From assembly GCA_900318885.1 (NCBI GenBank), contig ONMN01000005.1, forward strand, positions 1 to 55,047: a stretch of 55,047 nt of DNA. Direction: 5' to 3'. Of this stretch, positions 6,839 to 15,496 are shown in pieces. A program made the translations under genes and the position numbers. Under the pieces are notes generated by a model that saw only the letters and a program-made list of their open reading frames with translations, was not told the DNA's origin and ran no database searches. This DNA comes from an uncultured Prevotellaceae bacterium. GTDB lineage: Bacteria > Bacteroidota > Bacteroidia > Bacteroidales > Bacteroidaceae. Numbering within the stretch: position 1 is the first letter of the stretch; each line of letters opens with the position of its first letter.

Positions 6839-7626
6839 GAAACCTCTGCCTTAATGTGCGGATGTGGGTCGTAACCAACGAGTTCGAAGTCCTCGTAATG
6901 GAAGTCGAAGATGCTCTTGACGTCAGGATTAATCTTCATCGTGGGCAGGGGACGAGGCTCACGCGTGAGCTGCAACTTGGCTTGTTCGATGTGGTTCAAG
7001 TAAAGGTGCGTGTCACCTGTCGTGTGGATAAAGTCACCTGGCTTGAAGCCTGTCACTTGCGCCATCATCTGCAACAACAGCGCATACGAGGCAATGTTAA
7101 ACGGCACGCCTAAGAACGTATCTGCTGAGCGCTGGTAGAGTTGCAACGAAAGACGATCGCCTGCGACGTAGAACTGGAAAATGGTGTGACAGGGGGGCAA
7201 TGCCATCTTGTTGACCTCAGCGACATTCCATGCGGAAACAATCATTCGACGCGAGTTGGGATTGGTCTTCAACTGGTCGACGACGTACTGAATCTGGTCT
7301 ATCACGCCTCCATTGTAGTCAGGCCACGAACGCCATTGGTGACCATAGACGGGGCCCAATTCGCCATTCTCGTCAGCCCATTCGTTCCAAATGCGTACAC
7401 CGTGCTCCTGCAAGTACTTGACGTTCGTGTCGCCATTCAGGAACCAAAGCAGTTCGTAAATGATACTCTTCAGGTGCAGTTTCTTCGTTGTCAACAAGGG
7501 GAATCCGTCTTCGAGGTTGTAACGGCTCTGGGTGCCAAAAATGCTGATGGTACCTGTACCTGTGCGGTCGCCCTTCTCCGTTCCTTCTGTGAGGATGCGG
7601 TTCAATATGTCTAAGTATTGTTTCAT
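6832..7626 (-). CDS. thyA: Thymidylate synthase
   Basis: The 264-aa protein has the usual ThyA length and motifs: [13 protein letters not shown] (phosphate-binding Arg), [12 protein letters not shown], and the nucleophile Cys146 in [11 protein letters not shown]. It methylates dUMP to dTMP using methylene-tetrahydrofolate. Its ATG overlaps the stop of the upstream RNA methyltransferase gene (ATGA), so the two are translationally coupled; folA follows 40 nt after its stop. Confidence 0.98.
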   Translation of the reverse strand: MKQYLDILNRILTEGTEKGDRTGTGTISIFGTQSRYNLEDGFPLLTTKKLHLKSIIYELLWFLNGDTNVKYLQEHGVRIWNEWADENGELGPVYGHQWRSWPDYNGGVIDQIQYVVDQLKTNPNSRRMIVSAWNVAEVNKMALPPCHTIFQFYVAGDRLSLQLYQRSADTFLGVPFNIASYALLLQMMAQVTGFKPGDFIHTTGDTHLYLNHIEQAKLQLTREPRPLPTMKINPDVKSIFDFHYEDFELVGYDPHPHIKAEVSV

Positions 7627-8897
7627 AATCGTTTAAGTATGGGTTCGTAATCGTTGGGTATATGTGTCGTTTTGATTTTCCATTCTTTGGGGTAGAGGTT
7701 GTTGGCGCGCGAACCGATGTTTTTGGCTGGTCCAAGGGGGAAACCCTGGAAGGCAACGTTGACCAATCCGCGTGGTGTTTCCTCGGGCAGTACGAGTGCT
7801 TCGTGGCGCAGATAGGCCATTGCCTGCTGATAGGTCAGTTCGACCTGAGGACCGTCTACGTGCAAAGGAACTGTTCCCAGCGTGGGAATGGATTGTTCCC
7901 TCCGTGGGAATTTTTTGTTCCCAGCGTGGGAATTTTCAGCTTGCTCCGTGGGAACTGCCTGCCCGCTTCCTTTACGTAAAACACAAACAAAGAGCCCCTC
8001 ACTCCGCGAGATGCCAGGGATGAAACGATAGACGGGTTCGTTGAATCCTTCAAGCAGAGAACCTGTGATATGCCACTCTGGTTTCGTATTGATATCCAGT
8101 ACTTTAGCATCTTTGAATGAATCTAATATCCAACGGATATTCTCCTCGTTCTCCTTAGTATTAAATGTACACGTACTATATATTAACAGGCCTCCATCGT
8201 TCAGGCAAGCCCACGCATCTGTGACGATGTCACGTTGCAGTTGCCAGCACTTTTCTACCTGTTGGGGACTCCACTCGCGGATGGTGGCTTCGTCCTTGCG
8301 GAACATTCCTTCGCCAGAGCAAGGAACGTCGCAGAGGATAACGTCGAAGCGGTGCTTCGACTTACGGTAAGCCTCAGGGTAGACGTTGGTGACGTAGTGG
8401 TTTGCGTAGCCCCATTTGGTTACGTTTTCCAACAGGATGCTGGCCCGATTGCGGATGGGTTCGTTGGAGTAGAGCACGCAGTCGTTGGGCAAAGCAGAAC
8501 GGAGTAGGGTAGACTTGCCACCAGGTGCGGCACACATATCGAGTGCTGTCAGTTTTGGACTGACAACCACTTGCCTCAATACTTCGTCGAGGAACATCGA
8601 TGCGGCTTCCTGCACGTAGTAACAACCTGCGTGGAACAGCGGGTCGAAGGTAAAATTCGGGCGTTGTTTCAGGTAATAGCCATTCCTGCACCAGGGCACA
8701 GGCTCAGCATCATCCATCTGCCATCTGCCATCTTCTCTGACCAAGGTCAGAGTGTGGCGTTGCGAATTCATCTTTTTCGGATTCAGTCGAATGCTCACAG
8801 GAGGCTCCTCCTCGAACGATTTCAGGTATCGTCCGAAGCGCTCCTCGCCCATCAATTGGCGCGTGTATTCGCTGAATGCCGCAGGTAAATTTGCCAT
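7623..8897 (-). CDS. RsmB/NOP family RNA (cytosine-5) methyltransferase
   Basis: I place the start at the ATG of [20 protein letters not shown] (8897), since an upstream extension would run through the promoter; this gives 424 aa. An N-terminal RNA-binding part is followed by a Rossmann methyltransferase: [10 protein letters not shown] (SAM binding), CDVPCSGEG (Cys) and [12 protein letters not shown] (catalytic Cys). It ends with an RsmF/YebU-like C-terminal domain. It probably makes 5-methylcytosine in rRNA or tRNA. Between the catalytic and C-terminal domains the frame runs through a four-unit 22-nt repeat array (7873-7958), and near residue 60 through a 7-nt array (8714-8734). Confidence 0.93.
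   Translation of the reverse strand: MANLPAAFSEYTRQLMGEERFGRYLKSFEEEPPVSIRLNPKKMNSQRHTLTLVREDGRWQMDDAEPVPWCRNGYYLKQRPNFTFDPLFHAGCYYVQEAASMFLDEVLRQVVVSPKLTALDMCAAPGGKSTLLRSALPNDCVLYSNEPIRNRASILLENVTKWGYANHYVTNVYPEAYRKSKHRFDVILCDVPCSGEGMFRKDEATIREWSPQQVEKCWQLQRDIVTDAWACLNDGGLLIYSTCTFNTKENEENIRWILDSFKDAKVLDINTKPEWHITGSLLEGFNEPVYRFIPGISRSEGLFVCVLRKGSGQAVPTEQAENSHAGNKKFPRREQSIPTLGTVPLHVDGPQVELTYQQAMAYLRHEALVLPEETPRGLVNVAFQGFPLGPAKNIGSRANNLYPKEWKIKTTHIPNDYEPILKRL
7873..7958 (-). repeat. Four 22-nt units with TTCCCAGCGTGGGAA dyads inside the methyltransferase gene
   Basis: GTGGGAA recurs at 7882, 7904, 7926 and 7948, exactly 22 nt apart. Complete units carry the dyad TTCCC-AGCGT-GGGAA or a near copy. 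Because 22 is not a multiple of three, successive units are read in different frames, giving unrelated peptides such as [15 protein letters not shown]. Confidence 0.85.
8714..8734 (-). repeat. Heptanucleotide array CCATCTG x3 in the methyltransferase gene
   Basis: Three units (CCATCTG, CCATCTG, CCATCTT) with period 7. On the coding strand they give EDGRWQMDD. Confidence 0.7.
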
Positions 8898-8901
8898 TTC
8901 G

Positions 8902-8936
8902 TTTGCAAAGATACAATTTTTTTCGTACCTTTGCAA
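8902..8936. promoter_or_regulatory. Overlapping divergent promoters (methyltransferase/thyA/folA versus DUF2807 operon)
   Basis: Plus strand: TTTG (8902-8905), 20 nt, TACCTTTG (8926-8933). Minus strand: TATCTTTG (complement of 8906-8913) with a weak -33 TTGC about 19 nt upstream (complement of 8933-8936). The -33 box of one abuts or overlaps the -7 box of the other and the region is nearly palindromic, so only one polymerase can bind at a time. Confidence 0.75.
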
Positions 8937-8991
8937 CTAATTGCAGATTTATTACGTCTAACGGATAAAAAGAAACAAAAAAGACGCAGTT

Positions 8992-9699
8992 ATGAAAAAG
9001 ATTTTATTATTATCAGTTGTGGTTCTGGGGATGTTGACATCCTGTTCATGTCACGGTTTGAAAGTACGTTACTCCAAAACCGATCCGCACGGAATACAGG
9101 AACGTGATTTGAAGGGCTTTGAGCGCATAGAACAGCTGGGTTCGTTAGACGTGAAGTATGCTCAGGCCGACTCGTTCTCCGTACGTGTTGAGGCTCCCGT
9201 AAAGGTTCTTGACGACGTAGAGACCTATGTGACTGGCAACAAACTGCTGGTTAGGATGAAGGGTGAAGGTAAGCTCCTGAACTTAGGCGTGTCTGATGCT
9301 GATGGCGTTACGGTTTTTGTGACCTCTCCCGATTTCCTCGGTATTGAACTGAAGGGCTCTGGCGACTTCGAGGCTAACGGACTCGTGGATACCGACAACC
9401 TCGATATCACGCTGAGCGGCTCTGGTGACATCAGGTTCGACGACATCATTTGCGACCGCGTCAATGTGTCGCTGGTGGGTTCTGGCGACGTGGACGTGAA
9501 GCATGTGAAGACCCTGTGGGCAGGCGCGCAGGTCGTTGGTTCTGGCGACATCAAGATGAGGCTTGAGGATAGCGGTACTGTGGATGCCAACGTGATAGGC
9601 TCTGGCGACATCACGCTCTCAGGCAACGTCAAGGACTATAAGTATAATGTACGCGGATCTGGCGATATGAACGTCTCTGGATTGACTGTTGGAAAGTAA
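8992..9699 (+). CDS. DUF2807 (head GIN domain) lipoprotein
   Basis: The 235-aa protein has a lipoprotein signal (MKKILLLSVVVLGMLTSCSC). After the lipobox comes a DUF2807 beta-helix, in which the turn GSGD recurs six times (for example LKGSGDFEANG, LSGSGDIRFDD, VVGSGDIKMRL). Family members are exported envelope proteins of Bacteroidetes, often next to PspC and sigma genes; no enzyme activity is known. It is the first gene of an operon that runs to the sigma/DUF5056 pair, with the promoter at 8902-8933. The GSGD codons (ggctctggcgac) are conserved between repeats, suggesting recent internal duplication or gene conversion. Confidence 0.88.
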   Translation: MKKILLLSVVVLGMLTSCSCHGLKVRYSKTDPHGIQERDLKGFERIEQLGSLDVKYAQADSFSVRVEAPVKVLDDVETYVTGNKLLVRMKGEGKLLNLGVSDADGVTVFVTSPDFLGIELKGSGDFEANGLVDTDNLDITLSGSGDIRFDDIICDRVNVSLVGSGDVDVKHVKTLWAGAQVVGSGDIKMRLEDSGTVDANVIGSGDITLSGNVKDYKYNVRGSGDMNVSGLTVGK

Positions 9700-9726
9700 A
9701 ACGATAAATACCAAAACAAAACGAAT

Positions 9727-10428
9727 ATGAAAAAGGTTCTAATAACATTAACAACGCTGCTGACGCTTGGAATGGGCGTACAGACAGCAGCTCAGAGGCA
9801 CCGTCACACGCCACAGAGCGAATTGGTGGATTCGACGAGCAAGGATGCTGTAGAGGTTTATTCCGATACGACGAGTACGGATACGGCAACAGCTACATCA
9901 TCAGTCACGAAACATAAGGGCACCGTCACCGTCACTTATCCGACCTCTCCCTGGAGTAGCAATTCGACGACCTATGAGGTTGACGACGAAGACTTTGGAA
10001 GCATGGTGCACCACGTGTTCAGTAACATGGATGCTAAAGACGTAACAGGCATGTTCTTCGTATTGGGTGTTCTGCTCATCCTTTTCGTACTGGCTCCCGT
10101 ACTGATTATCATCGTGCTGTTCTATTTCATCAACAAGAACCGCAAGCAGAAGATGAAGCTCGCACAGATGGCTATGCAACAGGGACAGCCCATTCCCGAC
10201 CAGTTGTTGGAAGACAAGCCGATAGACAGTGACAATGAATACCAGAAGGGGATGCGTCAATGTTTCGTAGGCGTGGGCTTGATGATATTCCTGGGCTATG
10301 CAGCCGGACAAGTCGGTTTCGGCATCGGTGCACTAGTGTTCTGCATCGGACTGGGCAAGGTTTTTGCCTCGCGTACGGCTCGCAGAAACAACAGAGATCT
10401 ATATAATAACGATAACAACAACATTTAA
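9727..10428 (+). CDS. DUF6249-like membrane protein
   Basis: The 233-aa protein has a signal peptide (MKKVLITLTTLLTLGMGVQTAAQ), a Thr/Ser-rich periplasmic stretch, and a strong membrane helix (MFFVLGVLLILFVLAPVLII). A cytoplasmic segment follows (KNRKQKMKLAQMAMQQGQP), then two more membrane segments near residues 180-220. The helix plus KLAQMAMQQGQPIP resembles the DUF6249 pattern, often linked with PspC and sigma genes; the name is from memory. It lies 27 nt after the DUF2807 gene and 12 nt before PspC, so it is in the same operon. Function unknown; a role in envelope stress signalling is inferred from context. Confidence 0.75.
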   Translation: MKKVLITLTTLLTLGMGVQTAAQRHRHTPQSELVDSTSKDAVEVYSDTTSTDTATATSSVTKHKGTVTVTYPTSPWSSNSTTYEVDDEDFGSMVHHVFSNMDAKDVTGMFFVLGVLLILFVLAPVLIIIVLFYFINKNRKQKMKLAQMAMQQGQPIPDQLLEDKPIDSDNEYQKGMRQCFVGVGLMIFLGYAAGQVGFGIGALVFCIGLGKVFASRTARRNNRDLYNNDNNNI

Positions 10429-10440
10429 ACAATAGAGATT

Positions 10441-10641
10441 ATGACTAAGAAACTACAACGCAGCAACGACCGCGTATTAGGCGGTGTCTGCGCAGGATTT
10501 GCAGAGTATATGGACTTCGACCCGGTTGCAGTACGTTTGGGTTACGCCGCTTTGACGCTGTTCACAGCTTTCGCTGGTATTCCCTTCTATATCGTAGCAT
10601 GGATTATCATTCCTGAGAAAAACGCTTTGATGAATCAGTAA
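10441..10641 (+). CDS. PspC domain protein
   Basis: The 66-aa protein is a single PspC domain: a basic start (KKLQRSNDRVLGGVCAGFAEYM), then a hydrophobic hairpin (AALTLFTAFAGIPFYIVAWIIIP). PspC proteins sense or respond to envelope stress in the phage-shock system. Its TAA is followed immediately by the ATG of the sigma factor gene, so the two are coupled. Confidence 0.92.
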   Translation: MTKKLQRSNDRVLGGVCAGFAEYMDFDPVAVRLGYAALTLFTAFAGIPFYIVAWIIIPEKNALMNQ

Positions 10642-11175
10642 ATGGCTTCCCTCACTGACATCTCCCTCGTTGCGCAGGTGGCTATATCGGGCAATCGACG
10701 GGCTTTCGACGAGCTCGTGCGCCGGTATCAGTCACCCGTTCGCAGGTTTTTCCTGCATCAGACGTTGGGCGATAGTCAGTTGAGTGACGACCTGGCTCAG
10801 GACACGTTCCTCAAGGCGTATACGAATATCGCTTCTTTCCGTGGGCTGGCCTCGTTCCAGACGTGGATTATGCGCATAGCCTACAACGTGTTCTACGACT
10901 ATACTCGCAGAAATCGTCCTACGGAAGATGTCGACGTGATTCCCCAGCGCTCAGGCTCAGACAATTCATCATTAAAGATGGACCTCTATGCTGCTTTGGC
11001 GCTATTGAAACCTGACGAACGCACATGTATCACCCTGCAACTCATTGACGGATACGACATTGCAGGTATTGCCAAGATTACAGGCCTCAAAGATGGCACG
11101 GTGAAGTCACACCTGTCCAGAGGCAAAGAGAAATTAGCTAACTATTTAAGACAGAATGGATATGATGGAAGATAA
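10642..11175 (+). CDS. ECF-type RNA polymerase sigma factor
   Basis: The 177-aa protein has region 2 (FDELVRRYQSPVRRFFLH, DDLAQDTFLKAYTNI, SFQTWIMRIAYNVFYDYTRR) and region 4 (LKPDERTCITLQLIDGY, IAKITGLKDGTVKSHLSRG), with no region 3. This is an extracytoplasmic-function sigma factor. It starts directly after the PspC stop and overlaps the DUF5056 gene by about 20 nt, the usual layout of a sigma factor with its anti-sigma partner. It probably controls its own operon, including the envelope proteins upstream. Confidence 0.93.
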   Translation: MASLTDISLVAQVAISGNRRAFDELVRRYQSPVRRFFLHQTLGDSQLSDDLAQDTFLKAYTNIASFRGLASFQTWIMRIAYNVFYDYTRRNRPTEDVDVIPQRSGSDNSSLKMDLYAALALLKPDERTCITLQLIDGYDIAGIAKITGLKDGTVKSHLSRGKEKLANYLRQNGYDGR

Positions 11176-11527
11176 CGAACGCTTGCTACAGCAGTTTTTC
11201 AACGACGCTGCCAGTCAGCAGATAGACGACAACGGATTCACGGAGCGCGTCATGCAGCGCATTGAGGCCGAAGGTAAACTTCAGACCTCAAACGTCAGAC
11301 TTCGGACGTTTAACCGTCTGTGGAATGTCTTCTGCATCACTACTTTCGTGGTGTTGTTCATTGTGTTCCGCGGATGGGAGTTGCTGGCCGTACACTTTGA
11401 AGTGATGCTGCGCACATTGGCAACACAGTCGTTCAGCATCAATCTGATGATGATATTCTCCGTCGTTTTCGGGTTATTGCTGGTGGGGGCTGGCGAGGTT
11501 ATTTCTTCGGAAAGAGTCCGTAGGTAG
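11156..11527 (+). CDS. DUF5056-type membrane protein, putative anti-sigma factor
   Basis: The 123-aa protein has a soluble N-terminus (LLQQFFNDAASQQIDDNGF, TERVMQRIEAE) and two membrane helices (WNVFCITTFVVLFIVF and SINLMMIFSVVFGLLLVGAG). The N-terminal pattern matches DUF5056, which sits beside ECF sigma genes in Bacteroidales; anti-sigma activity is inferred. Starts at 11156, 11162 or 11165 are all possible, and each overlaps the sigma gene. The segment GKLQTSNVRLRTFNRL is encoded by 7-nt words (11279-11306). The last 29 nt overlap the PorE-like gene on the other strand. Confidence 0.8.
   Translation: MDMMEDNERLLQQFFNDAASQQIDDNGFTERVMQRIEAEGKLQTSNVRLRTFNRLWNVFCITTFVVLFIVFRGWELLAVHFEVMLRTLATQSFSINLMMIFSVVFGLLLVGAGEVISSERVRR
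11279..11306 (+). repeat. Degenerate heptanucleotide array in the DUF5056 gene
   Basis: CTTCAGA, CCTCAAA, CGTCAGA, CTTCGGA follow each other with period 7. Weaker than the other arrays but of the same type (compare 38604-38638). Confidence 0.5.
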
Positions 11528-13541
11528 TCCTCAACACCTTAAACTCCGTACGACGGTTCAGCTGGTTGCACTCCTCCTGCTGTTCCTCATTCTCCAGCGT
11601 CTTGATGAATTCTTCCGTCAAGACGTCGTTTTCTTTTAAGAACGGATACTTTTCTGCTACCTTCCTGCGAATCTTCTTGGGATTCTCCTTGCCGTAACCC
11701 ACGGGTGTCAGGCGGTCGGCCGCGATGCCGTTTTCTATCAGGTAGTTCACCACCGACTCCGCACGACGCTGGCTCAGGCGCTTGTTATACTCCGCCGAAC
11801 CTTTGTAGTCGGTATGTGCCGAGAGTTCGATGGTGATATTGGGATTCTCGTTCAGCAATTTGACCAGATCGTCCAATGCCGTTTTCGATTCCGGACGCAA
11901 CGTGGCCTTGTCGAAATCGTAGAAAATGTTGTCAATCAACACAGGCGCCATGATGTTTGCCAGCGGGAACTGCAAGACATAATCCTCTGACTCGGTGGAA
12001 GGCTCTACGCGCAACTGTTCTTGATGGTTCAGGAAACCCTTACACGTGCCCAAGAACACATAGTCCACGCCAGGCTTGATTTGCTGGGTAAACGAACCGT
12101 CGCCCTTGACGCTCAGCTTGAGGTTTGTACCGTCGTTGCCCACCATATACACTTGGCCTGCAGGCAGTTCGTAACCATCCTGCTCGTACACCCAACCCGT
12201 CACCGTCTGGATGATTTCAGGGTTGTAGAACGAATAGATGTGGTCCCAGCCTTTGCCGTCGCCACGATTCGACGAGAAAAATCCCTGATTCTTCAGTCCC
12301 TCGAAGGTCATTCCGAAGTCGTCACCCTGCGAGTTCAGCGGATAGCCTGGATGTTCCAGCTCGTAGAGTTGTGAGTTTTCCGAAATGTTGTCGTGATTCT
12401 CGGCAGGTTTGGCGATGTAGATGTCCAATCCGCCCATCCCCTCGTGACCGTCCGACGAGAAGTAAAGGTCACCATTCGGTCGGAACGTTGGGAATAGCTC
12501 GTCGCCAGGCGTGTTAATAGGCGCGCCGAGGTTTTCTACGCCTGCCACACCGCTGGTCGTCAGACGGACGCGCCAGATGTCGTAACCACCCATTCCGCCA
12601 GGCATATTGCTGGTAAAATATAGCCACTCTCCGTCAGGCGAAATGGCAGGGTGGGCGTAGGCAGACAGCGTGTCGTGCGTCAGTTTCAGTTCCGTCGCCT
12701 TGCTCCAGGCAGCATCGCTACGGTTCGAGGTGGCGATAACGGCATAACGTGGATATTGGGGGTCGGTCTTGCAAACGGTCAGATACATCGTCCGACCGTC
12801 GGGCGTAAACGAGCAGGCACCCTCGTCGAACTCTGAATTCAGTTCGCTGTCGATGACTTCCGGTCGTTGCCACTTGCCCTTATCATCCTTCTGCGACATA
12901 AAGATATCGCCGTTCTTCGTTCCTGTGATACCGCTCAGCTCGTCGCCTTTAGCCTGATTACGTGTGGAGGTGAAGAACAGCTGGTTGTTCTCTTCGCCAG
13001 CCAACATAGGAGAATACTCCGCCCGTCGCGAATTGAAGAAGTTCTCGCGCTTCACGGTATAGGCCGAACCCTCCTGTTTCCACGCGGGAGCCTGCTGTGC
13101 CGAACGCAGTCCCCTGCGAGCCAGCTGTACATAATCTCGTGAATCCGAAAATGTGTAATTCCCTGCCGAGTCCAAGAATGTCTGGAATGCCTTTGCGGCT
13201 TCCTTATAACTGCCGTTTTTCATCAGTTGCTGACCCAGATACAGGTGCGTCAACGAGTCTTCCTGTTTATAGCGGACAGCATTGTTGTAGGCGGCAATAG
13301 CCTTCTGCGTATAGTTGATGCGCCGATAGCATTCTGCCATCTTCAATGCCCGCTTTCCGCGCAGTGCACGCTGCTTGGGAGGCGTCTGCGAATAGGCCTT
13401 CTTATATTGGTTGGCAGCATCATAATATTCGCCCAGGGCGTAGAACTTATCGCCCTTCTTCACGGCCTGATCGGCCCCCGCACATCCAGTGACGAGTGCC
13501 AACAGCCAACAGCCGATTGCCAACAGCCAATAATTCTTCAT
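11499..13541 (-). CDS. TPR - PD40 beta-propeller - OmpA lipoprotein, PorE-like
   Basis: Start taken at 13541 (MKNYWLLAIGCWLLALVTGC), because the frame further upstream begins with GTG inside the topB stop; 680 aa. After the lipobox Cys20 come TPR repeats (GDKFYALGEYYDAANQYKKA), PD40 blades (FTPDGRTMYLTV, ISPDGEWLYFTS, FRPNGDLYFSSDG), a carboxypeptidase-regulatory-like domain (TVTGWVYEQDGYELPAG), and an OmpA domain (YDFDKATLRPES, AHTDYKG, RLSQRRAESVVNYL). This order and length match PorE of Porphyromonas gingivalis, an outer membrane lipoprotein of type IX secretion that binds peptidoglycan; other OmpA/PD40 proteins remain possible. The hydrophobic core of the signal peptide is encoded by a 7-nt repeat array. 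Confidence 0.85.
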   Translation of the reverse strand: MKNYWLLAIGCWLLALVTGCAGADQAVKKGDKFYALGEYYDAANQYKKAYSQTPPKQRALRGKRALKMAECYRRINYTQKAIAAYNNAVRYKQEDSLTHLYLGQQLMKNGSYKEAAKAFQTFLDSAGNYTFSDSRDYVQLARRGLRSAQQAPAWKQEGSAYTVKRENFFNSRRAEYSPMLAGEENNQLFFTSTRNQAKGDELSGITGTKNGDIFMSQKDDKGKWQRPEVIDSELNSEFDEGACSFTPDGRTMYLTVCKTDPQYPRYAVIATSNRSDAAWSKATELKLTHDTLSAYAHPAISPDGEWLYFTSNMPGGMGGYDIWRVRLTTSGVAGVENLGAPINTPGDELFPTFRPNGDLYFSSDGHEGMGGLDIYIAKPAENHDNISENSQLYELEHPGYPLNSQGDDFGMTFEGLKNQGFFSSNRGDGKGWDHIYSFYNPEIIQTVTGWVYEQDGYELPAGQVYMVGNDGTNLKLSVKGDGSFTQQIKPGVDYVFLGTCKGFLNHQEQLRVEPSTESEDYVLQFPLANIMAPVLIDNIFYDFDKATLRPESKTALDDLVKLLNENPNITIELSAHTDYKGSAEYNKRLSQRRAESVVNYLIENGIAADRLTPVGYGKENPKKIRRKVAEKYPFLKENDVLTEEFIKTLENEEQQEECNQLNRRTEFKVLRTTYGLFPKK
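13498..13532 (-). repeat. Heptanucleotide array encoding the signal peptide core of the PorE-like protein
   Basis: Five units of TGTTGGC type (coding strand) have period 7. Since 3 x 7 nt equals 7 codons, the peptide also repeats: WLLAIGC then WLLALVT. Confidence 0.85.
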
Positions 13542-13561
13542 ACTGACTATATAACGCAGTT

Positions 13562-15484
13562 TCACCCCTTTTTATTGCCTTTCTTCTTTTTTTCTTCCTC
13601 TTGGGGCATGACGGTAATGCGTCGGTTGGTGGGGTCGCTCATCACGTCGTGAACGATATCGGTCACCTGTTGCTTCAGTTCGTCGATAAACTGCTTCGGG
13701 TCGTATTTTTTCGCCTCAATATCGCGCAACTTCTTCTCCCAGATACCCGTCAGCTCGCAGCTCTTCAACAGGTCTTCGCGAATCAGGTCGATGAGTTCGA
13801 TACCTGTCGGCGTGGCTACCAGACGCTTGCGTTCACGACGGATATAGTGGCGCTTGAACAGCGTCTCGATGATTCCCGCACGACTCGATGGACGTCCGAT
13901 GCCGTTTTCCTTCATGGCGGCACGCAGGGTCTCGTCCTCCACAAACTTACCTGCCGTCTCCATGGCACGCAGCAGAGTAGCCTCCGTATAATAAGGTGGC
14001 GGCGTGGTCCATTTCTCCGTCAGCGTGGGCTGGTGGTCACCGCTCTCGCCTTTTACGAAGGTGGGTAGCGTGCGCTCCTCGTCAGCTTCTTTTTTCTCAG
14101 GATTGTCCGTCGCTTCTGCGTTTTCTGCAGGTTCTGGGGTTTTGTCCCTCACCACGCGCCAGCCTGGGTCAAGTATCTCCTTACCTGTCACCTTAAACTC
14201 CACTGTTTGTTGCGACTCAGTCGCAACAGACCCTGAGTCACTTCGAACTTCGCCCAGCACCGTCGTCGTGGAAAACTTGCAATCCGGCAGGAACACCCCG
14301 ATAAACCGCCTTGCCACGAGGTCGAACACCTTCTGCTCGGCATCGCTCAGTCCCTGCGGAATAACTCCCGTGGGAATAATGGCGTGGTGATCGGTCACCT
14401 TCGACGAGTCGAACACGCGTTTCGACTTCTTCAGTGCCTTGCCGCCAATGGGCTTGATGAGCTCGGCATACGGTGCAACGCCCTGAAACTTCGTCTGATA
14501 CAGACCGTTCATCGTCTGCGGACACTTCGGATAGATGTCGTCTGACAGGTATTGCGTATCCACACGCGGATAGGTGGTGTATTTCTTCTCGTAGAGTGCC
14601 TGGATAAGGTTCAGCGTCATCTCTGCCGAATAGCCGAACTTCCTGTTGCAATCCACCTGCAGCGACGTCAGGTCATATAACTGTGGCGGCTGCTCCTTGC
14701 CCTCTTTCTTCTCCACCTTCGTCACCGTAAACGGCTTGCCCTCGATGGTGGCAAAGGCCTTTTCGCCTTCCTCCTTTGACGTGAACTTGCCCGACGTAGC
14801 CGTAAATGTCGTGTCGCGATAGACCGTTGCCAACACCCAATACGGCTCGGGCTTGAACGTGTCAATCTCTTTCTGGCGATTGACGATGAGGGCGAGGGTA
14901 GGGGTCTGCACGCGACCTATCGAGAGCACCTGGCGGTTCTGACCGTACCTCAACGTATACAGTCGCGTGGCGTTCATGCCCAGCAACCAGTCGCCGATGG
15001 CTCTCGACAGTCCGGCCAGATACAAGGACTGGTAGTCGGCTTGGTCTTTCAGATTGGAAAAACCCTCGCGGATGGCCTCGTCCGTCATCGACGATATCCA
15101 CAGTCGGCTTACGGGACACTTCGCCCCAGCTTTCTGCATCACCCACCGCTGGATGAGTTCACCCTCTTGTCCCGCGTCACCGCAGTTCACGATACGCTCG
15201 GCCTTCTGCATCAGTCCCTCGATAATTGAGAACTGCTTCTTGATGCCGTTGTCGTCAATCAGTTTGATGCCGAAACGCTCAGGAATCATCGGCAGCGACG
15301 TCAGACTCCACGCCTTCCACATCGGCGTGTAGTCGTGTGGCTCCTTCAGCGTACACAGGTGGCCGAACGTCCACGTCACCTGAAAACCATTACCTTCCAT
15401 ATACCCGTCGTGGCTCGTCGTCGCACCGATAATCCGTGCAATATCCCGCGCCACACTGGGTTTCTCAGCGATACATACTATCAT
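13562..15484 (-). CDS. topB: DNA topoisomerase III
   Basis: The 640-aa type IA topoisomerase starts with the Toprim domain (MIVCIAEKPSVARDIA; acidic site CGDAGQEGE around residue 103). The active-site tyrosine is Tyr305 in YTTYPRVDTQYL, and there is a basic Lys-rich tail (EEEKKKKGNKKG). It cuts one strand and passes another, resolving replication and recombination intermediates. The second Toprim Asp position is Gly, as in many TopB proteins of this group. It lies 12 nt after the thioredoxin-like gene and 20 nt before the PorE-like gene in a minus-strand operon. Confidence 0.96.
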   Translation of the reverse strand: MIVCIAEKPSVARDIARIIGATTSHDGYMEGNGFQVTWTFGHLCTLKEPHDYTPMWKAWSLTSLPMIPERFGIKLIDDNGIKKQFSIIEGLMQKAERIVNCGDAGQEGELIQRWVMQKAGAKCPVSRLWISSMTDEAIREGFSNLKDQADYQSLYLAGLSRAIGDWLLGMNATRLYTLRYGQNRQVLSIGRVQTPTLALIVNRQKEIDTFKPEPYWVLATVYRDTTFTATSGKFTSKEEGEKAFATIEGKPFTVTKVEKKEGKEQPPQLYDLTSLQVDCNRKFGYSAEMTLNLIQALYEKKYTTYPRVDTQYLSDDIYPKCPQTMNGLYQTKFQGVAPYAELIKPIGGKALKKSKRVFDSSKVTDHHAIIPTGVIPQGLSDAEQKVFDLVARRFIGVFLPDCKFSTTTVLGEVRSDSGSVATESQQTVEFKVTGKEILDPGWRVVRDKTPEPAENAEATDNPEKKEADEERTLPTFVKGESGDHQPTLTEKWTTPPPYYTEATLLRAMETAGKFVEDETLRAAMKENGIGRPSSRAGIIETLFKRHYIRRERKRLVATPTGIELIDLIREDLLKSCELTGIWEKKLRDIEAKKYDPKQFIDELKQQVTDIVHDVMSDPTNRRITVMPQEEEKKKKGNKKG

Positions 15485-15496
15485 CGTTCTTTGCGA

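Noticed and set aside
8740-8760. Inverted repeat TGACCAAGGTCA in the methyltransferase gene as an operator
   Set aside because: Short, inside coding sequence away from the start, and the encoded residues fit the protein; probably chance.
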